Assembly (NCBI RefSeq): GCF_010095445.2
Contig: NZ_WFGV02000008.1
Span: forward strand, 93,167-157,166
Direction of reading: 5' to 3'
DNA length: 64,000 bases
Origin: Pseudomonas sp. TNT3
Lineage (GTDB): Bacteria; Pseudomonadota; Gammaproteobacteria; Pseudomonadales; Pseudomonadaceae
The notes below the pieces were generated by a model. The model made no database searches. It saw nothing but the letters and a program-made list of their open reading frames with translations, and was not told the origin of the DNA. Of the stretch, positions 9,547 through 18,328 are shown piece by piece; positions within the stretch are counted from its first letter, which is position 1, and each line of letters starts with the position of its first letter. A program made the position numbers and the translations under genes.

Positions 9547-11282
9547 GTGAATTGCCGAAGGGTTGGGCGCGCGAGCCTCTGGAGAAGCTTATCCACCCGA
9601 GGAGCGAGCGTGTTTCGCCAGCAAATAGCCCAAGTGCTCCATATATTGGGTTGGAGCATGTGCAAGCTCATACAAATACGATCCTTGGGACAGTACCTGC
9701 ATCAACCATGTCAAGTAGCTCAGCGAGCTTCGAGGCTGGCGACGTTTTGTACGGTCGTATGCGCCCGTACCTGAATAAAGTCGTTAGGCCAAAGTTTGCC
9801 GGACTGGCTTCAGCTGAGTTCATCGTCTATCCAGAATCGGAAGTGTTTGATTCTAATTTCCTGTTGAGTCGAATGTCGACATCCGACTTTGTTGAGTTCG
9901 CCTGCAGTCAATATGAAGGCGATAGACCACGAGTGAAATACGATGCCCTGGGAAAGTTCGCGATAGATCTTCCACCCCGCGCCGAACAAACCCGAATTGT
10001 CGCCAAGCTCGAAGAACTTCTCTCGGACCTTGATGAAGGTCTGGCCGAACTCAAGGCCGCGCAGAAGAAGCTCAAGCAATACCGCCAATCGCTGCTGAAA
10101 GCCGCCGTGGAGGGTACGCTTACCGCTAAGTGGCGCGAAGAGCAGCGAGCACAGAACTCTCTGCAAGAGACCGGCGCACAATTGCTGGCGCGCATCCTCA
10201 CTGAGCGTCGCACCCGCTGGGAAGCCAAGCAGCTCGAAAAATTCAAGAACCAAGGCAAAACCCCGCCCAAAGACTGGCAAAAGAAATATTCCAACCCGAT
10301 GCAGGCGGATACCTCTGGTTTACCGGAGTTGCCGGAAGAGTGGGTGTGGGCGAGCGTGGATCAGCTAACTGAGTTCGTTACGAGCGGTTCGCGGGGCTGG
10401 GCCGAGTATTACTCAGAAACCGGTGCAACGTTTATTCGCTCTCAAAACATCAACAAGGACTGGTTGGATTTGTCAGATATCGCATTCGTGAATCCTCCGA
10501 AAGGATCGGAAGGCGCACGAACCCGGGTCCAGCAAGACGACGTTCTCCTGACAATTACGGGCGCCAATGTTGGGAAAGCAGCGCTCGTGGAAACGGAGTT
10601 GAAAGAGGCCTACGTCAGCCAACATGTAGCATTGATCCGAGTTGTCGAACCAGAACTCGCAGAGCTTTTACATCTGTTCCTCATCTCGGACGCTGGGGGG
10701 CGCGGCCAATTGAACAAGGAGGCCTATGGCGCAGGCAAACCTGGCTTGAATCTGCAGCAGGTTGCCGCCGTGTCGATACCGCTCGCAGGCCCATTCGAAA
10801 TTCGTGCGCTGTTGAGTGCTGTAGCCGTTCAACTGCAAGCAGCAGGCGAGAGTGAAGCGGCGATCACAGCAGCTCTCAAACAATGCGCCGCCCAACGCCA
10901 AAACATCCTGCGCGCCGCCTTCGCAGGTCAATTGGTGCCGCAAAACCCGAACGACGAACCCGCCAGCGTAATGCTGCATCGCATCCGCGCTGAGCAGGCG
11001 GAGCGCGACAAGCTACCCAAGGTACGCAAGACCAAACAACAGAAGGAGATCGCCGCCGTGGTGAGCAAACTGATTGATGTGCTCGCCGAAGCGGGTGACT
11101 GGACTCCTGCGCAAGAAGCTTTCCGTCGCTGCGGTGTAGCCGATGGTGCGCTGACATCTCAGATTGAAGAGCTCTATGCCGAGCTGCGAGCCTTGGACAA
11201 GGCGGGGCGGCTGGCCGTTGAAGCGGTCACAGATGAGCAGGGCCGCAAGCTCCACGACCGTTTGAAACTATTGGCAAACTAA
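9543..11282 (+). CDS. hsdS: Type I restriction enzyme, S (specificity) subunit
   Basis: DNA recognition subunit of 579 residues, starting at a GTG within the hsdR stop region. It shows two target recognition domains, each beginning with the familiar LPKGW or LPEEWVW entry, and each followed by a conserved coiled coil (first spacer: RAEQTRIVAKLEELLSDLDE). The C-terminus carries an extra stretch of roughly 100 residues past the second spacer that looks like a helical or winged-helix extension (KQQKEIAAVVSKLIDVLAEAG), longer than a minimal HsdS. The recognition sequence cannot be predicted by eye. Confidence 0.93.
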   Translation: MSELPKGWAREPLEKLIHPRSERVSPANSPSAPYIGLEHVQAHTNTILGTVPASTMSSSSASFEAGDVLYGRMRPYLNKVVRPKFAGLASAEFIVYPESEVFDSNFLLSRMSTSDFVEFACSQYEGDRPRVKYDALGKFAIDLPPRAEQTRIVAKLEELLSDLDEGLAELKAAQKKLKQYRQSLLKAAVEGTLTAKWREEQRAQNSLQETGAQLLARILTERRTRWEAKQLEKFKNQGKTPPKDWQKKYSNPMQADTSGLPELPEEWVWASVDQLTEFVTSGSRGWAEYYSETGATFIRSQNINKDWLDLSDIAFVNPPKGSEGARTRVQQDDVLLTITGANVGKAALVETELKEAYVSQHVALIRVVEPELAELLHLFLISDAGGRGQLNKEAYGAGKPGLNLQQVAAVSIPLAGPFEIRALLSAVAVQLQAAGESEAAITAALKQCAAQRQNILRAAFAGQLVPQNPNDEPASVMLHRIRAEQAERDKLPKVRKTKQQKEIAAVVSKLIDVLAEAGDWTPAQEAFRRCGVADGALTSQIEELYAELRALDKAGRLAVEAVTDEQGRKLHDRLKLLAN

Positions 11283-11284
11283 CC

Positions 11285-12979
11285 ATGCGCCTCGACAAGC
11301 TCACCATCGGCAGCGCGAAAGACAGCCCGACCCACCAGTTCAAGAACTTGAAAAACGTTACCATCGATTTCGATGAGGATCACTGGGTCACGGTCGTAAT
11401 TGGCTGGAACGGCACTGGTAAATCGAACGTGCTAGAAGCGCTAGCTATCATCTTCAGAGATTTGATTGCTAAGAAGCGCAGCCCCGTCTTTGCCTTTCAG
11501 TTGGCATACCGCATGGGCTCAGGCGAGAGCCTGCGCCACATTCAAATTGATGCCGACCCGGACCGTAAGAAGGATGCCTTTCTTATTCGCGTCGCTGATG
11601 CCAGGCAAATCAAGCAGCGCGACTTGGGCCATAGCGTCTTTGACTTTGAAGGCGATGCTGACAAGTCACCACAGGGTGAGTCTATCAAGCTCACTGCCTT
11701 CTTGAGTGCGGATTACGAGTACTTGCCACGCTACGTGTTCAGCTACTACTCGGGTGAGAGCCCGCGTATGTATGAGGTTTTTCGTCCTTACCTGGAGACC
11801 TATTACAAGGATCTTCTAGATTCGGAGACTGACCCAGCGCCAAAGCGACTCTTCTATGCTTTGCCTGTCCACAGCCAGTTTGTTCTTCTTGCATTCCTGA
11901 TCCGGCCTGACCAAAAAGTGAAAGATTTTTTGGCGACGGAACTTGGTATTGATCCAGATAATGGGATCGAGTCCGTTCTTTTTGTCTTGCGCGACCCGCC
12001 TTGGAGTTCGAAAGAGGGAGACCCTAGATTCTGGTACGCAAGAGGATTGGTTCAGCGGTTTCTAGATCGGCTGATGAAGGTGTCGCTGGCGCCGATCACA
12101 ATCAAAAGGAAGTTGAAGAAGTCCATATGGAACAAGAACACGTCTGAGCGCGAATATAAGTACCTGTATATAAAGGATGTGGAGTCGCTGAGAGATCTTG
12201 TAGGTAGTCAGCCAGCAAATGAGTTCTTCCGTGACTTGGAAAGTACCTACGTCTCCGAATTGATCGAGGAGGTGCGCATCCGCGTGCGTCTGAAGAAAAA
12301 CGACGGCAGCGTGACGTTTCGTGAGCTCAGCGAGGGTGAACAACAGTTACTGACGGTGTTAGGCTTGCTGCGCTTTACCGCTGAAGATGAAAGCCTGTTC
12401 TTGCTGGATGAACCCGACACGCACCTGAATCCACGGTGGTGTGTGGACTACCTTAACTACCTGAAATCATTTGTCGGGCAGAACAGTGACGGCCAAGATA
12501 ACAGCCATATCGTGCTGACGACTCATAACCCCTTGGCCATTGCAGAGCTGGTCAAGGAACAAGTTCAAATACTGTACCGCGAAACAGACAGCCGCACGGT
12601 GCGCGCGGAGAACCCGGCCGTCGACCCTAAAGGCTTGGGATTCGCTGGCATCGTAACCAGCGATATGTTCGGCTTGGGCACCAGCTTGGACAAAGCCACT
12701 AATGACGACCTGTTGGCATTGCATCAACTCGCCACCCAGCAGCAGCCTCTCAGCGAGGCTGAACGGGAGAAGTTGGTAGACATCCGCCAGCGGCTAGAAG
12801 GTTTGGACTTCAACTTCGCTTCGCGTGACCGGTTGGAGCAAGAGTATCTTCGTGCAAGATTTGATTTGGCTGCAGATGGCGATATCGAGGGTGCCGTTGT
12901 CACGCCAGAAAACAAACAAAAGGCCCTCGATGCCTTAGTGCAAAGCCTGCTGCGCAGTTTACAGGAGGGGCAGACTTGA
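11285..12979 (+). CDS. AAA/ABC-type ATPase, PtuA-like (Septu-like defence pair)
   Basis: A 564-residue ATPase of the RecF/SMC-like, ABC-ATPase group. Walker A is GWNGTGKSN (about residues 40-48), the ABC signature is ELSEGEQQLL (about 347), Walker B is LLDEPDTHLNP (about 373) and the switch histidine is in VLTTHNPLA. The start follows hsdS by two bases, and the end overlaps an HNH nuclease gene (TTGA overlap). An ATPase of this kind paired with an HNH protein is the composition of Septu (PtuA/PtuB). Septu membership is inference; another OLD-like or Abi ATPase is the alternative. Confidence 0.8.
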   Translation: MRLDKLTIGSAKDSPTHQFKNLKNVTIDFDEDHWVTVVIGWNGTGKSNVLEALAIIFRDLIAKKRSPVFAFQLAYRMGSGESLRHIQIDADPDRKKDAFLIRVADARQIKQRDLGHSVFDFEGDADKSPQGESIKLTAFLSADYEYLPRYVFSYYSGESPRMYEVFRPYLETYYKDLLDSETDPAPKRLFYALPVHSQFVLLAFLIRPDQKVKDFLATELGIDPDNGIESVLFVLRDPPWSSKEGDPRFWYARGLVQRFLDRLMKVSLAPITIKRKLKKSIWNKNTSEREYKYLYIKDVESLRDLVGSQPANEFFRDLESTYVSELIEEVRIRVRLKKNDGSVTFRELSEGEQQLLTVLGLLRFTAEDESLFLLDEPDTHLNPRWCVDYLNYLKSFVGQNSDGQDNSHIVLTTHNPLAIAELVKEQVQILYRETDSRTVRAENPAVDPKGLGFAGIVTSDMFGLGTSLDKATNDDLLALHQLATQQQPLSEAEREKLVDIRQRLEGLDFNFASRDRLEQEYLRARFDLAADGDIEGAVVTPENKQKALDALVQSLLRSLQEGQT

Positions 12980-13770
12980 GGTTCATTCTGATTCCATTGC
13001 CACCTCATTTGCCCGCGCGCTGGCCCAAAATCTACTCCAGAAGAATAACGACGGTTGGGGCGTTCGCCTCGCATGATCTCCGCTCCGCTTACATCAAGAA
13101 GAACGGTAGCTGGGGCTTGCTCAAAAAGTGGCTCGCAAATGCCAGCGGAGAAAAGTGCTGGTACTGCGAAGCGAAAAGCGCGCGCGCGCCTTTTGATGTC
13201 GACCACTTTCGGCCCAAATTGGGCATTACAGTGGATGGGGTCAAGTTGGCTGATCATAACGGATACTTCTGGTTGGCTTATGAATGGTGGAACTTCCGCC
13301 TTTCGTGCCAACGGTGCAATCGTCCAGAGAAAGACGAGGGTGACACCCTGCATGGTAAAGCCAATGAGTTTCCGATTCAGGATGAGGCAAAGCGTTGCTC
13401 GCTACCCGCAGCCCCTTTGGATGCGGAGCTGCCTATGCTATTGGACCCGTGCGTGTTTGCTGACTGCGAACTGCTAGCCCACGGTATAGACGGCGAGGTC
13501 AAGCCAGTGGCTCCAACTGGAACTTGGGAATTCCAGCGTGCGCGGTACACGATTGACCGTCTTGGATTCAACGAATGGAACAGCCCTGAGGACAAACGCA
13601 GTCGGTGGCAGACGCTCGCCACGTTGCTTGCTGTCGTAGGCGACGCAGCCAATCCTGCCGTCATTGCTGAACTGAAAAAACATCTTTCCTACGAACACGA
13701 ATACGCGAGTTTTTTCCGATCTGCCATTGGCACACATCGCGATAAGGCTTGGGTGGAGTCACTTTTATGA
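12976..13770 (+). CDS. HNH endonuclease, PtuB-like (Septu-like defence pair)
   Basis: A 264-residue protein with a zinc-type HNH nuclease motif: Cys61-x2-Cys64, Asp76-His77 in DVDHFRPK, and Cys111-x2-Cys114-Asn115 in LSCQRCN. The order C-x2-C, DHF-x-PK, W-x-NF, C-x2-CN is the one seen in PtuB-type nucleases. It starts with TTG, preceded at 6 bases by a strong GGAGGGG, and overlaps the ATPase stop. Its own stop overlaps the hsdM start (ATGA), so all five genes are translationally coupled. It would act as the effector nuclease controlled by the ATPase. Confidence 0.8.
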   Translation: MRFILIPLPPHLPARWPKIYSRRITTVGAFASHDLRSAYIKKNGSWGLLKKWLANASGEKCWYCEAKSARAPFDVDHFRPKLGITVDGVKLADHNGYFWLAYEWWNFRLSCQRCNRPEKDEGDTLHGKANEFPIQDEAKRCSLPAAPLDAELPMLLDPCVFADCELLAHGIDGEVKPVAPTGTWEFQRARYTIDRLGFNEWNSPEDKRSRWQTLATLLAVVGDAANPAVIAELKKHLSYEHEYASFFRSAIGTHRDKAWVESLL

Positions 13771-15239
13771 ATACCAACTCCCTCGTCCAGAAAGTCTGGA
13801 ATTTCTGCCACACCCTGCGCGACGACGGCGTGGGCTATGGAGACTACCTGGAACAGCTCACTTACTTGCTTTTCCTGAAGCTGGCGCACGAATACGCGCA
13901 GGAGCCCTACAACCGCGATACTCACATCCCGAAGGGCTATGACTGGGCCAGTCTGACCTCCAAAGTGGGCGAACCGCTGGAAGCGCATTACCTGGCTACG
14001 CTGCACAAGCTGGGACAAGGGTCCGGCATGCTTGGCGCTATTTTCTTCAAGGCGCAGAACAAGATTCAAGACCCGGCCAAGCTTTCGCGTCTGGTACAGC
14101 TGATTGATGCCGAAAGCTGGATCAGCCTGGGGGCTGACACCAAGGGCGATCTGTATGAAGGCCTGCTGCAGAAGAACGCGGAAGACACCAAGAGCGGCGC
14201 GGGCCAATACTTCACACCACGCGCGCTGATCGAGGCGATTGTGGCCTGCGTGCGCCCCGAGCCGATGAAAACCATTGCGGATCCGGCCTGCGGCACAGGC
14301 GGTTTTTTCCTGGGAGCATACAACTGGTTGACGCGGCCTGGAGCCAAGCTGAACAAGTCACAAAAGGAATTCCTGCGCGACAAGACCTTCCACGGCAACG
14401 AGATTGTGCCAAACACGCGCCGCATGTGCTTGATGAATCTTTTTCTGCACAACGTTGGCGAGTTGGATGGTGAGCCCTTAGTGGCGCGTTCAGATGCGTT
14501 GATCACTGAGCCCAAATTGAAAGTGGATTACGTGCTGGCCAACCCGCCCTTCGGCAAGAAGAGCAGCATGACCATCACCAATGAAGAGGGCGAGGAAGAC
14601 AAAGAGGCGCTGACCTACGAGCGGCAGGATTTCTGGGAAACCACGTCGAACAAGCAGCTCAACTTCTTGCAGCACATCGTTAGCATGCTGAAGGTGGACG
14701 GCAAAGCGGCTGTGGTGTTGCCCGACAACGTGCTGTTTGAAGGCGGCGCAGGCGAAAAGATCCGCAAGAAGTTGCTGGAGAACTGCGACGTACACACGGT
14801 GCTACGCCTGCCCACGGGCATCTTTTATGCCCAGGGCGTGAAAGCGAACGTGGTGTTCTTCGACAGCGCGCCCAAAGATGGGCGTGTGCACACCAAGGGC
14901 GTCTGGTTCTTCGACCTGCGCACCAACAAACACTTCACGCTGAAGACGCGCACGCTGAAGCTGGACGACCTGCAAGATTTCATCACCTGCTACAACGCGG
15001 AAAACCGTTTTGAGAGGCAGGAAACCGAGCGTTTCAGGTACTTTAGCTACGATGACTTGATGATCCGCGACAAGGCCAGTCTGGACATTTTCTGGCTGAA
15101 AGACGATAGCCTCGACAACTTAGATGACCTGCCGCCACCGGATGTTTTGCAGTTGGAGATCATTGATCATCTCGAAGCGGCTCTGCTCGCGTTTCGCGAG
15201 GTTTCTTTGAGTTTGCCGCGATCTAAGGTGGTTGATTAA
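13767..15239 (+). CDS. hsdM: Type I restriction-modification system, M (DNA methylase) subunit
   Basis: N6-adenine DNA methyltransferase that with HsdS protects self DNA. 490 residues. The N-terminal helical HsdM domain is followed by the AdoMet motif I ADPACGTGGF (about residue 172) and the catalytic motif IV ANPPFG (about 259). Start ATG 13767 has GGTGGAG 8 bases upstream and overlaps the HNH stop. The order R-S-ATPase-HNH-M is unusual: M normally sits next to S. Confidence 0.95.
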   Translation: MNTNSLVQKVWNFCHTLRDDGVGYGDYLEQLTYLLFLKLAHEYAQEPYNRDTHIPKGYDWASLTSKVGEPLEAHYLATLHKLGQGSGMLGAIFFKAQNKIQDPAKLSRLVQLIDAESWISLGADTKGDLYEGLLQKNAEDTKSGAGQYFTPRALIEAIVACVRPEPMKTIADPACGTGGFFLGAYNWLTRPGAKLNKSQKEFLRDKTFHGNEIVPNTRRMCLMNLFLHNVGELDGEPLVARSDALITEPKLKVDYVLANPPFGKKSSMTITNEEGEEDKEALTYERQDFWETTSNKQLNFLQHIVSMLKVDGKAAVVLPDNVLFEGGAGEKIRKKLLENCDVHTVLRLPTGIFYAQGVKANVVFFDSAPKDGRVHTKGVWFFDLRTNKHFTLKTRTLKLDDLQDFITCYNAENRFERQETERFRYFSYDDLMIRDKASLDIFWLKDDSLDNLDDLPPPDVLQLEIIDHLEAALLAFREVSLSLPRSKVVD

Positions 15240-15272
15240 TTGTGATGATGGTGTGATGTCAGGAGAGATAAG

Positions 15273-16265
15273 ATGGCTCGGATGTGGATGGTGCGTGGTG
15301 AAGCTGGAAGCTTATACGACTCTTTTCGGGAGCGTGAGGTGGCCGCAATCGGGTGGAGCCGGTTGGCCGCGCATGCGAAGCCTGGCGTCGGGCGTAAACA
15401 GTTAATTGCTCTCTACCAATCCGTTGAGCCTCAGATGAAGCAAGGCACGGTGATTTCGGGTGCCTCTCAAGTGTGGCGCTTCGTGAACGAGATTCAGGAT
15501 GGTGATTGGGTAGTGACTTATTCACCTGCCAATCGCCTTTATATGGTCGGCAATGTCAAGGGCGCGGCCGAATACCATCCCGAATGGGCTGAGCAAGGTA
15601 TGTCACTGGTGCGCAAAGTGCAGTGGCAGCAACAGGAGTTGCCGCGTGACAATTTGGGTATTAGTACCAAGAACAGCCTAGGCTCAACTTTAACCTTATT
15701 CAAAGTGCCCTCCAGTGCCGCAGCCGAAGTGATCGCGGCATTGAAGGGCAATCCAGTACCGCAAGTGGAGGACGAGGCTGAAGAAAGTATTGCTGATCCG
15801 TTGGCCGACATTGAGTCTCAGGCGTTAGAGCGAATCAAGGATCAAGTGAGTGAGCTCGACTGGGATGAGATGCAGCACCTGGTCGCAGGTATTCTACGTG
15901 CGATGGGCTACAAGACTCAGGTTTCACCACCAGGTTCTGACCGTGGTAAAGACATCGTCGCCTCACCCGATGGCTTCGGCTTTGAGCACCCCCGCATTGT
16001 GGTTGAGGTCAAGCATCGCAAGGGTCAGATGGGTAGTCAGGACATCCGCAGCTTTCTTGGTGGCCGGCACAAGGATGATCGTGGTCTTTATGTTAGTACA
16101 GGCGGTTTCAGCAAAGACGCGCAGTATGAGGCTGACCGTGCATCCATCCCATTGGCTATGTGGACTGTGGATCATGTGGTGAGGGCTTTGATTGAGCACT
16201 ACCACGCCACTGACGCGGAAACCAAACGCATCGTCCCACTGAAGCGACTCTATTGGCCAGCATAA
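15273..16265 (+). CDS. Mrr-like restriction endonuclease
   Basis: 330 residues in two parts. The C-terminal half (about 190-330) is an Mrr catalytic domain of the PD-(D/E)xK class: GSDRGKDIV with Asp227, then VVEVKHR with Glu245 and Lys247. The N-terminal 150 residues contain DGDWVVTYSP, similar to the DNA- or base-reading domains that precede Mrr-type nucleases, and may recognise modified bases. It lies 33 bases after hsdM with GGAGAG before the ATG, so it probably belongs to the same transcript. Mrr-type enzymes typically cut methylated DNA, so its substrate must not be the HsdM mark. Confidence 0.85.
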   Translation: MARMWMVRGEAGSLYDSFREREVAAIGWSRLAAHAKPGVGRKQLIALYQSVEPQMKQGTVISGASQVWRFVNEIQDGDWVVTYSPANRLYMVGNVKGAAEYHPEWAEQGMSLVRKVQWQQQELPRDNLGISTKNSLGSTLTLFKVPSSAAAEVIAALKGNPVPQVEDEAEESIADPLADIESQALERIKDQVSELDWDEMQHLVAGILRAMGYKTQVSPPGSDRGKDIVASPDGFGFEHPRIVVEVKHRKGQMGSQDIRSFLGGRHKDDRGLYVSTGGFSKDAQYEADRASIPLAMWTVDHVVRALIEHYHATDAETKRIVPLKRLYWPA

Positions 16266-16532
16266 GCTCGGTGAGTGGATTGCCGCTAGCATTTGCATCC
16301 AGGGACCGTATCTGCGTGACGCTTCAACTTATTGTTGCGTATCCGAATAGGTATATGACTGGCGCCGCGACGAGATCAGCCTGGATGAGGTGGAGCGGAT
16401 TAGGTTGTAAACCATACCTGCCGCACCGACCAGCTTCAGGATCGATGCCGCAGGGCCATCTGGAGCAGCTGACCAATATCGTCTTAGCTCATTATCTATG
16501 CTGCCTTTCTTCCCGCGTACAGATCATGAGTG
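16266..16532. other. Gene-free stretch with a possible coding remnant
   Basis: 267 bases between the Mrr-like gene and the end of a convergent gene. A short frame on the + strand (about 16351-16410, reading YDWRRDEISLDEVERIRL then a stop) looks protein-like but has no start, so it may be the decayed tail of a lost gene. No clear terminator was seen. Confidence 0.3.
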
Positions 16533-17354
16533 TCACGGATTGCCGGCCATCTGACGGGCGTAATGACGGTCACTGAGATCCTTCTTAGGATCAGTCTTGA
16601 CCCAACGCTGAGACTTCGTACAGTCCATGCAGGTCAGTATATTTTTGTCAGCGCTGAGGGTGTAAAGATGCGCTTTGGGGCCATCACCGATTTTTAAGCC
16701 AGCTTCGGTGACCTCGAACTTGGGAACTTCATGTCCCAGGCGATAATCCATGTTCTCAAAGTTAAACGACCAGATTTTGATCTGGCTTTTGCGCCAGATG
16801 GTCATGATGGTCAACGGGTCTTGTTTCGTGGTGCGCTGATAGACCCAGTCACCTTCATATGACGTCAGTTTCGGGGCTTCTGCATTACGTCGATCTTGCT
16901 CCCGAGCTTTCTGCTGCATTTTTTCAAATTCGGCATTCATTGCTTCCTCATTCTTGCGGGCCTGATCCTTCAGTAGCTGCCCTACGTCATATGGCCCGTT
17001 AGGATCATAATTCCAAACCAAATCATCCTTCTTCGTGCCGAGCACCTTGCAATTAAGGCAATCCAGGCTGCGCTCATCGACGTTACGCCTCATCACCAGA
17101 CGTGTAGAGCCATTCACGGCATCAAGAATAAGTTTTTCCTCTTTTACCGAAACCTTCATTTTACCGAGAGGTTTGATGCCGTCTTTCTCAAAATCCACAA
17201 ATAGCTCTGCTTCATCACCATGAACATTGAGAACCATGGTCCCCTTCACATTTGAGTCTTTAAATCGGTAAGCCCCATTGAAATCCTCGCCACCGCAGCC
17301 AGCAAGGAGAGAGGCGGCAACAACCGTTGCCGCCAGTTCGAATAAAGTGCGCAT
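16533..17354 (-). CDS. Putative lipoprotein of unknown function
   Basis: 273 residues beginning with a signal peptide and lipobox (LLAGC, Cys about residue 20), so it should be exported and lipid-anchored. After the lipobox it has a beta-rich region (NGAYRFKDSNVKGTMVLNV), two C-x2-C pairs (LDCLNC, MDCTKS has one Cys) and a charged helical middle (QARKNEEAMNAEFEKMQQ). I do not recognise the family. It is the first of several leftward genes of the island's cargo and is convergent with the Mrr-like gene. It could be a surface or immunity-type protein, but nothing shows this directly. Confidence 0.75.
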   Translation of the reverse strand: MRTLFELAATVVAASLLAGCGGEDFNGAYRFKDSNVKGTMVLNVHGDEAELFVDFEKDGIKPLGKMKVSVKEEKLILDAVNGSTRLVMRRNVDERSLDCLNCKVLGTKKDDLVWNYDPNGPYDVGQLLKDQARKNEEAMNAEFEKMQQKAREQDRRNAEAPKLTSYEGDWVYQRTTKQDPLTIMTIWRKSQIKIWSFNFENMDYRLGHEVPKFEVTEAGLKIGDGPKAHLYTLSADKNILTCMDCTKSQRWVKTDPKKDLSDRHYARQMAGNP

Positions 17355-17418
17355 AACATCCTTTCTTGATATCTATGACGCCTGTTTCCTAGCGTCCTGT
17401 GAGGGGAGTAGGGATAGC

Positions 17419-17452
17419 CAAAATGACAGGCCAAAATAAAGGTGTCATTTTG
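17419..17452 (-). terminator. Perfect inverted repeat at the end of a small gene
   Basis: CAAAATGACA (17419-17428) and TGTCATTTTG (17443-17452) form a 10-bp stem with a 14-base loop, overlapping the stop codon of the 71-residue gene. It may be a terminator for that gene or an operator for the lipoprotein gene downstream; there is no clean T-run after it. Confidence 0.5.
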
Positions 17453-17660
17453 ACAACATCACCTTTCGTTCGCCATTAAGCTCGCCAATGAACAATTCAG
17501 CGCGAAATAGATCCAATCGCAGAAGCACTGGCATCCAGTACAGTCGCAGCACCGTTCCATCACTTGCAACGATCAAAGGCCGCGTCGAGGATGCCGACCA
17601 GACCAGCCCCGGACAGAGACAACTGACGAGAATTAGCTCATCTAGATCAGCGCTCATCAT
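17445..17660 (-). CDS. Small protein of unknown function (71 aa)
   Basis: Starts MMSADLDEL and overlaps the preceding 56-residue gene by 14 bases, which argues that both are translated from one message. The middle is hydrophobic but interrupted by charges (LRLYWMPVLLRLDLFRAELF), so it may be a compact soluble or peripheral protein. A longer in-frame extension to 17732 exists but would overlap the neighbour fully. I do not recognise the family. Confidence 0.5.
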   Translation of the reverse strand: MMSADLDELILVSCLCPGLVWSASSTRPLIVASDGTVLRLYWMPVLLRLDLFRAELFIGELNGERKVMLSK

Positions 17661-17817
17661 GGTCTGCCCTCTCCCGATGTTCCAGCCATGCCCCCCAGCC
17701 CCACAAAACAGCGCCCAGCACCGCCAACGCAATAATGCCCCACAGCGGCAACCAGCGATTTGAACCGATCCAGAACCCCAGTCCCACGAAGAAAAGCGTC
17801 ATCCACAGCCGCTTCAT
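17647..17817 (-). CDS. Small membrane protein (56 aa)
   Basis: Reads MKRLWMTLFFVGLGFWIG, then a second hydrophobic stretch (LPLWGIIALAVLGAVLWG), then a charged tail (EHRERADHDER). Two transmembrane segments with a positively charged start are clear. Upstream on the same strand, TGAGGTGTGAA gives a ribosome binding site. It forms a two-gene unit with the overlapping 71-residue gene. Function unknown; small two-helix proteins beside defence genes can be toxins or immunity partners, but that is speculation. Confidence 0.55.
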   Translation of the reverse strand: MKRLWMTLFFVGLGFWIGSNRWLPLWGIIALAVLGAVLWGWGAWLEHRERADHDER

Positions 17818-18328
17818 TTCACACCTCAGATTTCATTTGAGAGGCAAACGCTAACCGGGGGGCGGGGCGTGTCATCGGGACGCCACGAAAAATCGTCAAT
17901 TCCCCAGCTGGGGGGCGAGGGCTCCGCAACGGTTTACCCAGGAACGGCAACACCGTCGCGCTGATTTGTGCATTGCGACAATAAACAGGGGCTTTCTGGG
18001 GAATTCACTAGTTATCCGGATGCCCTGGCGTGAATTGCAGTGCCAGACCAGAGGGCTCTCGGTGAAATCTCAGTGGTGGGAGGATGAATATCAGTGTTTC
18101 GCCAAGGTGCCGCTATGAACCGCTGTGGTTTGCCAGTGCCATCAAAAGGCTTTCCCAGCTATGTTCCAGTGGTCTCAGAAATCCTGCTGACGGCACCTTG
18201 ATGAACCCCAATGGTTTCTCAGAGGTATTTGAGTTGTGTGATACTGAATCCAGGTGAGTCCTCAGGGGCACAGGAGTGCCCGACGGAGGACCACGGTGAA
18301 CGGGGAGTGGAAGGGAGGTACTGTTAAG
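17818..18328. other. 511-base stretch without a convincing gene; two strong inverted repeats
   Basis: No reading frame here looks coding. It contains a 10-bp perfect inverted repeat, CAAGGTGCCG at 18103-18112 with CGGCACCTTG at 18191-18200. Just inside the left arm and just outside the right arm is a similar sequence (ATGAACCGCTGTGGTTT and ATGAACCCCAATGGTTT). A second structure, 18258-18291, has an outer GTCCTC/GAGGAC and an inner GGGCAC/GTGCCC around AGGA. These may be a small RNA or protein sites. Confidence 0.4.
18258..18291. other. Two-part hairpin in the gene-free stretch
   Basis: GTCCTC (18258-18263) pairs with GAGGAC (18286-18291), and inside it GGGCAC (18266-18271) pairs with GTGCCC (18276-18281) around an AGGA tetraloop, leaving an asymmetric internal loop AG/GACG. 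There is no T-run, so it is not a typical terminator. Role unknown. Confidence 0.4.

Noticed and set aside
18103..18200. Retron-type non-coding RNA for the Septu-like pair
   Set aside because: Some Septu pairs work with retrons, so I looked for a reverse transcriptase gene in the island. None has the YADD-type motif, and the hairpin is 4 kb from the pair.
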